From assembly GCA_964419545.1 (NCBI GenBank), contig CAYQQU010000022.1, forward strand, positions 14,719-78,718: a stretch of DNA of 64,000 nucleotides, read 5' to 3'. Under the pieces are notes generated by a model. The model searched no databases and was not told the origin of the DNA. It saw only the letters and a program-made list of their open reading frames with translations. The position numbers and the translations under genes were made by a program. This DNA is from CAYQQU01 sp964419545. Lineage in GTDB: Bacteria > Bacteroidota > Bacteroidia > Chitinophagales > Saprospiraceae. Of this stretch, positions 60,186 to 64,000 are shown in pieces (the stretch's first letter is position 1; the number at the start of each line of letters is the position of its first letter).

Positions 60186-61754
60186 ATGAATAGGAGATTT
60201 TTGATTCTTTTGCTGACTTTGCTGTGCCCTTTTCTGGCGCTGGCGCAGGAAGCCGAAGCAAAGGGATGGGACGAGCGGATCAATGAGTCTTTCCAGCCGG
60301 TTACCGATCTGGTGGCGGGCATCGTTTTTTATTCGGTACAACTGGGCGAATCCGCCAGCACCGCCATGCCGATCGTGATCATGATCTTGCTGCTCGGCGC
60401 CACCATTTTCACTTTATATTTTGGTTTTGTCCAGTTCCGCGGGTTTAAACTGGCGATCGATACGGTGCGGGGAAAATATACGGACCCGGACGACGAAGGC
60501 GAAGTATCGCACTTTCAGGCGCTCACGGCCGCCCTGTCGGGTACGGTAGGGCTCGGCAACATTGCCGGAGTGGCCATCGCCATTTCCATCGGCGGCCCCG
60601 GCGCTACCGTATGGATGATCCTGGCCGGCCTGCTGGGCATGGCTTCCAAGTTCACGGAATGCACCCTGGGGGTGAAGTACCGGGATATCGGCCCGGACGG
60701 CACCGTTTACGGCGGGCCGATGTACTACCTCACCAAGGGTCTCTCGGAGCGGGGGCAGGCGGGCCTGGGCAAGGTGCTGGCTGTCTTCTTCGCGATCATG
60801 TGTATCGGCGGCTCTTTCGGCGGCGGGAACATGTTCCAGGCCAACCAGGCCGCGGAGCAGTTCAACGCCATGATCGGCGCCACTTCCGGTTCTGCCGGCC
60901 TGCTTTTCGGCATCGTCATGGCGTCGGTGGTGGCGCTGGTGATCATCGGCGGCATCAAGCGCATCGGCCTGGTGACGGAAAGGGTCGTGCCCTTTATGTG
61001 TGGAGTTTACGTGCTGGCGGCGCTCATCATCATTTTCGGTCATATCTCCGAATTGCCCCGCGCCATCGGGCTGATCATTTCCGGGGCCTTAAATCCCGGC
61101 GCGATGGTCGGCGGCTTCGTCGGCGTACTCGTCCAGGGGTTCCGGCGGGCGGCCTTCTCCAATGAAGCCGGGGTCGGCTCGGCGGCCATCGCCCACTCTG
61201 CCGTAAAAACGGAACACCCGGCCAGCGAAGGCGTCGTTGCCCTCTTGGAGCCGTTTATCGATACCGTGGTGGTGTGCACCATCACCGCTTTGGTGATCGT
61301 CATTTACAATACCGGCGACCACTTCGTCTACGGCGACGTGATCAACAATAACGTCTCCCTGAACGCCACCGGCGAGCGCGTCGGCGGCGTAACCCTGACG
61401 TCCCTGGCGTTCGCCGACGTCATCCCGTGGTTTCCCTATATCCTGACCATCGCGGTTGTGCTCTTCGCTTTTTCCACTATGCTTTCGTGGTCGTACTACG
61501 GGCTGCAGAGCTGGCTGTTCCTTTTCGGCCGCTCCCGCTGGGCGGATTACACCTACAAAATTATCTTCTGCCTGTTCGTGATCCTGGGGTCGGCCGCCAG
61601 CCTCGGCGCAGTCACCGATTTCTCGGACGCCATGATCTTCGCGATGGTGGTGCCGAACATGATCGGCCTGGTCCTGCTGATGCCGGAGGTGCGCAAAGAG
61701 CTGCGCTCCTACACCAGCAAGATCAAAAGTGGTGAAATAAAGACCTACAAATAA
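60186..61754 (+). CDS. Alanine/glycine:Na+ (or H+) symporter, AGCS family
   Basis: 522 residues with about 11 membrane helices. ALTAALSGTVGLGNIAGVAI and SIGGPGATVWMILAGLLGMA are the AGCS signature with the N-x-x-G-V/A sodium site, followed by KFTECTLGVKYRDIGPDGTV and GGPMYYLTKGL. FRRAAFSNEAGVGSAAIAHS and AVKTEHPASEGVVALLEPFI complete the family pattern. The N-terminus has a signal-peptide-like stretch (FLILLLTLLCPFLALAQEAE) before the first usual helix. It imports alanine or glycine. A hairpin terminator follows. Confidence 0.94.
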   Translation: MNRRFLILLLTLLCPFLALAQEAEAKGWDERINESFQPVTDLVAGIVFYSVQLGESASTAMPIVIMILLLGATIFTLYFGFVQFRGFKLAIDTVRGKYTDPDDEGEVSHFQALTAALSGTVGLGNIAGVAIAISIGGPGATVWMILAGLLGMASKFTECTLGVKYRDIGPDGTVYGGPMYYLTKGLSERGQAGLGKVLAVFFAIMCIGGSFGGGNMFQANQAAEQFNAMIGATSGSAGLLFGIVMASVVALVIIGGIKRIGLVTERVVPFMCGVYVLAALIIIFGHISELPRAIGLIISGALNPGAMVGGFVGVLVQGFRRAAFSNEAGVGSAAIAHSAVKTEHPASEGVVALLEPFIDTVVVCTITALVIVIYNTGDHFVYGDVINNNVSLNATGERVGGVTLTSLAFADVIPWFPYILTIAVVLFAFSTMLSWSYYGLQSWLFLFGRSRWADYTYKIIFCLFVILGSAASLGAVTDFSDAMIFAMVVPNMIGLVLLMPEVRKELRSYTSKIKSGEIKTYK

Positions 61755-61786
61755 CGGAAGGCTTTACCTTCTTATTGAAACACCCA

Positions 61787-61826
61787 GGCCGGTGCTTCCT
61801 TCGTGGTGGCGCCGGCCGATTTTTTT
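61787..61826 (+). terminator. Terminator after the AGCS gene
   Basis: GGCCGGTGC pairs with GCGCCGGCC (one weak position) around a 13-nt loop and is followed by GATTTTTTT. Confidence 0.75.
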
Positions 61827-61888
61827 CTTGCCTGTCCAGCCTAAGCCGGATGATCCGTGGGTTAGGTTTTTCCAATGAACTGATTTAA

Positions 61889-62050
61889 GAGCTTGTTTGG
61901 AGGTAGTGCTTTTGAAGCGAAAAACTCAGATTTTGGGTTCTCCCGAAGGGATTTTTCCGGCTCATAGCAGCGCTACGGGTCGGAAAAATGCCACAGGGAG
62001 GTTCCAAAAGCTGGGTTTTGCAGCCAAAATGACTACCTCCAAACAAGCTC
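61889..62050. mobile_element. 162-bp palindromic MITE, copy 1
   Basis: Termini GAGCTTGTTTGGAGGTAGT and its reverse complement are perfect. Pairing continues imperfectly through the whole element, so it could fold into one long hairpin. Flanked by TAA on both sides (61886-61888 and 62051-62053), a 3-bp TNA duplication as made by the IS1031/IS427 groups of IS5. No gene inside. It differs from the copy at 63700 by one base. Confidence 0.9.
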
Positions 62051-62246
62051 TAAGAGCAACAGAAAAGTTTAAATCAGCCCAATGTCTATTTGAGCGCTCA
62101 CCTCCCAGAAATTCTGCCATTTCAGGATTTTTCCTCCAGATAAATGAAAAAAAAGAACCGACATGCAACGTTTTTTCCAATGCCCGCATATAGTGAGCGA
62201 AACCGTACGGAAAACTGTTCATTAACCAACCATTAATTAGAAAAAC

Positions 62247-63506
62247 ATGAATTTCCTGAATAAATCGAGACTTTTCCTCCTCGCCATGGTAGTGCTGATT
62301 GCGGCCTGCGATAAAGAAAATTTTGACGAAATAGTGGTGGGCGACCCCGACTACGAACCAGAATTTGTAGAGGTCAACACCCTGATCACTAAAATAAATG
62401 CCAACCCTGAAGATGAACTCAATCTAGGGTGCATTTCTATTCAGTTTCCTTTCGAACTGGTCCTGGAATCGGGAATGACCGTTACCGTCAATTCAACGAG
62501 CGATTTCGAAGATGCAACAGATGAAGAAGCACCCGATCCCGTAGTCGATTTTGTATTTCCGCTGAATGTTGTCGACAACGAAGGCAATAGCACGCAGGTT
62601 AACGACAACATTGAGCTGGGAACCCTCTTCGCCTCCTGTATCCCGGATGATGGCTGGGACGATACCATCGATAGCAATGGTACATTTACAATACCCGCAT
62701 TCTTGTTTGAGGAGCTCTGTTTTGACCTGGTTTACCCGGTTGATTTAGAAGATGCAGATGAAAACACGTATACGGCAAATAATGAGGCAGAACTCATCGA
62801 TCTGATCGCCACTTCGTCCAACCTGTCCTTTGTACTTCCCATAACCGTTTTGGACGAAGAGGGGAATGAAGTTATTATCGAAAATGTTCCTAGGTTTTAT
62901 GACCTGTACTACTCTTGTGATGGCGTATCCCCACCGGGAACGGAAGGCGGGATCTTAATTGATCTTAGTGAACTCGATAGTGCTAACTGTGAGTTTGAGA
63001 CGCTGGCGATTCAATTTCCGTATGACGTGGTGACGGAAGCCGGCGAATTGATTACCGTGGAAGATGAAAATCAGGAAGCAGCGCTCATTCTCAGCGGTGA
63101 AAACTATACGATTCAATATCCATTTAATCTGGTTGACGAGGATGGAACGGTAATCACCATTAACGATGAGATGGAATTTATTCTGTTTATTCTTCCTTGT
63201 ATCCTCACCATTGAAGAACCGGATACCTGCGCTTCCCCCGCCCACATCTATCTTTTCTTCAATCAGGGCCAGGGGCCTACCGCCTGCGGATATAACATCA
63301 ATTTCCCGGCACAAGTACAAGCCGAAGGCGTAACGTACGACCTTAACAGCATGAATGATTATTTCACCGTGTATAGCATGTATTCCAATCAGATCAACGC
63401 TATCGATATCATCTATCCAATATCGGTTACCTTGATTGAAGATGGAAGCACCATCGAATTCGAGATCGACGAGGAGATCTGCACTTTCGTCAATGGATGC
63501 GGATAA
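62247..63506 (+). CDS. Acidic lipoprotein built of about four internal repeats
   Basis: 419 residues. Lipobox at VLIAACDKEN. The chain is strongly acidic and made of repeats of about 70-100 residues with the pattern C-x-x-x-x-F-P-F/Y-x-x-V/L then a V-T-V/I-T-V strand, E-x-x-F/L and again F-P-L/I-x-V-x-D-x-x-G. Starts of the repeat cores are near residues 56, 164, 261 and 343. Each ends with a Cys, so disulphides may link them. Base composition is visibly AT-richer than the neighbours, which hints at transfer. Not a family I can name. It is surrounded by two MITE copies. Confidence 0.8.
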   Translation: MNFLNKSRLFLLAMVVLIAACDKENFDEIVVGDPDYEPEFVEVNTLITKINANPEDELNLGCISIQFPFELVLESGMTVTVNSTSDFEDATDEEAPDPVVDFVFPLNVVDNEGNSTQVNDNIELGTLFASCIPDDGWDDTIDSNGTFTIPAFLFEELCFDLVYPVDLEDADENTYTANNEAELIDLIATSSNLSFVLPITVLDEEGNEVIIENVPRFYDLYYSCDGVSPPGTEGGILIDLSELDSANCEFETLAIQFPYDVVTEAGELITVEDENQEAALILSGENYTIQYPFNLVDEDGTVITINDEMEFILFILPCILTIEEPDTCASPAHIYLFFNQGQGPTACGYNINFPAQVQAEGVTYDLNSMNDYFTVYSMYSNQINAIDIIYPISVTLIEDGSTIEFEIDEEICTFVNGCG

Positions 63507-63523
63507 CGCTACCTACTCTGTGA

Positions 63524-63558
63524 AGCCCCAAAACCGTTTTGTATCCGGTTTTGGGGCT
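63524..63558. terminator. Stem-loop after the repeat lipoprotein
   Basis: AGCCCCAAAACCG pairs perfectly with CGGTTTTGGGGCT around a 9-nt loop. It lacks a T-tract on the plus strand, so terminator function is probable but not certain. Confidence 0.6.
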
Positions 63559-63583
63559 CACTCATAAAGATAAATAATCTCAC

Positions 63584-63699
63584 GTGGTCGACCCATCCAT
63601 CACAGCATCGGTGAAAAAGCGCGAGCGCAAGGCAATGTATCAAAGCTGTATCGGCTATGTTTACTCCATTGTGAAGCGCTATGTCACGAAAGAAAGTGA
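63584..63699 (+). pseudogene. ECF sigma factor N-terminal fragment
   Basis: GTG start then VDPSITASVKKRERKAMYQ, SCIGYVYSIVKRYVTKE. The K-K-R-x-R-K-A-x-Y/Q ... V-x-x-I-V-x-R-Y-V pattern is that of the start of region 2 in ECF sigma factors. The MITE begins after codon 38. Removing the MITE still gives a stop four codons later, so the rest of the gene is gone. Confidence 0.5.
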
Positions 63700-63861
63700 G
63701 AGCTTGTTTGGAGGTAGTGCTTTTGAAGCGAAAAACTCAGATTTTGGGTTCTCCCGAAGGGATTTTTCCGGCTCATAGCAGCGCTACGGGCCGGAAAAAT
63801 GCCACAGGGAGGTTCCAAAAGCTGGGTTTTGCAGCCAAAATGACTACCTCCAAACAAGCTC
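63700..63861. mobile_element. 162-bp palindromic MITE, copy 2
   Basis: Same element as 61889-62050, one base different (GGGCCGG for GGGTCGG). Flanked by TGA on both sides (63697-63699 and 63862-63864), again a TNA target. The last 136 bp of the window beyond it show nothing recognisable. Confidence 0.9.
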
Positions 63862-64000
63862 TGATCATCAATAATCAACTTTCCTTCTGAATAAAGGATA
63901 GCCGACATGAACCTGTCAGGTCCTGGACCTGCTGATCGGACCTTTAACCCGAAGGGCAGACGCATTAAATGGCCAACACATCTTCTCTGTATTTATCAGA

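Noticed and set aside
59706..60341. 211-codon minus-strand frame overlapping the sigma factor and symporter start
   Set aside because: It overlaps two well-supported genes in other frames and has no domain.

Overview
The window is a GC-rich stretch of a Bacteroidota chromosome, most likely from the Saprospiria (Lewinella/Phaeodactylibacter-like). The evidence is indirect but consistent: type B and type A sorting domains of the type IX secretion system (T9SS), PKD-rich surface proteins, a FecI/FecR/STN-TonB receptor/DUF4249 locus, LytS/LytR-type regulation, several lipoproteins, and promoters matching the Bacteroidota pattern TTG-N19-21-TAnnTTTG. The two runs of exactly 100 N show this is a scaffolded assembly.

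Layout. 1-3.6 kb: 3' part of a giant PKD adhesin. 3.8-6.7 kb: four small secreted paralogues, arranged as two A-B pairs around a lipoprotein. 6.8-8.9 kb: large secreted protein of unknown function. 9.2-12.9 kb: GH3 xylosidase/glucosidase plus xylulokinase, then a dodecin. 13.25-18.9 kb: an AT-richer graveyard of mobile and toxin/defence-like genes. It holds an istA scrap joined to a PIN-toxin scrap, a small protein/HNH/helicase operon cut by an IS21 element, a VapBC-like pair with an amber stop in the toxin, two small membrane proteins, an IS3 remnant split by a 123-bp MITE, and a beheaded DUF5615 gene. 18.9-19.2 kb: tRNA-Pro and tRNA-Val. 20-20.9 kb: a GAGGTT-rich tandem repeat holding both gaps. 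20.9-22.8 kb: LytR/LytS two-component pair. 23-26.5 kb: a second identical MITE, a barrel-like protein, an S41 protease lipoprotein and an alpha/beta hydrolase.

26.7-38.9 kb is mainly an envelope/glycan region: gpsA, YfhO-type membrane protein, two glycosyltransferases, FkbM methyltransferase, a T9SS surface protein, a membrane-anchored methyltransferase-like protein, a sulfotransferase-like protein and a Wzx-type flippase. 39-55 kb is ordinary chromosome: a minimal T9SS sorting-domain protein, a TetR/aldo-keto reductase pair with a probably leaderless TetR mRNA, pseudouridine synthase, class II amidotransferase, GAF-PAS histidine kinase, lipoprotein pyrophosphatase, universal stress protein, MscS, ZIP transporter, M28 peptidase, Omp28-like protein, a 34-residue membrane protein and a Crp/Fnr regulator.

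54.4-59.9 kb is a minus-strand ECF sigma/FecR/STN-TonB receptor/DUF4249 cell-surface signalling and uptake locus, followed by an AGCS Na+:amino-acid symporter. 61.9-63.9 kb carries a repeat-built acidic lipoprotein between two near-identical 162-bp palindromic MITEs with TNA target duplications, the second of which adjoins a sigma-factor fragment.

Most likely to hold something undescribed: the A-B secreted paralogue array, the small protein/HNH/helicase operon, the two MITE families, and the 34-residue membrane protein. All functional statements come from reading the sequence; no database search was possible.
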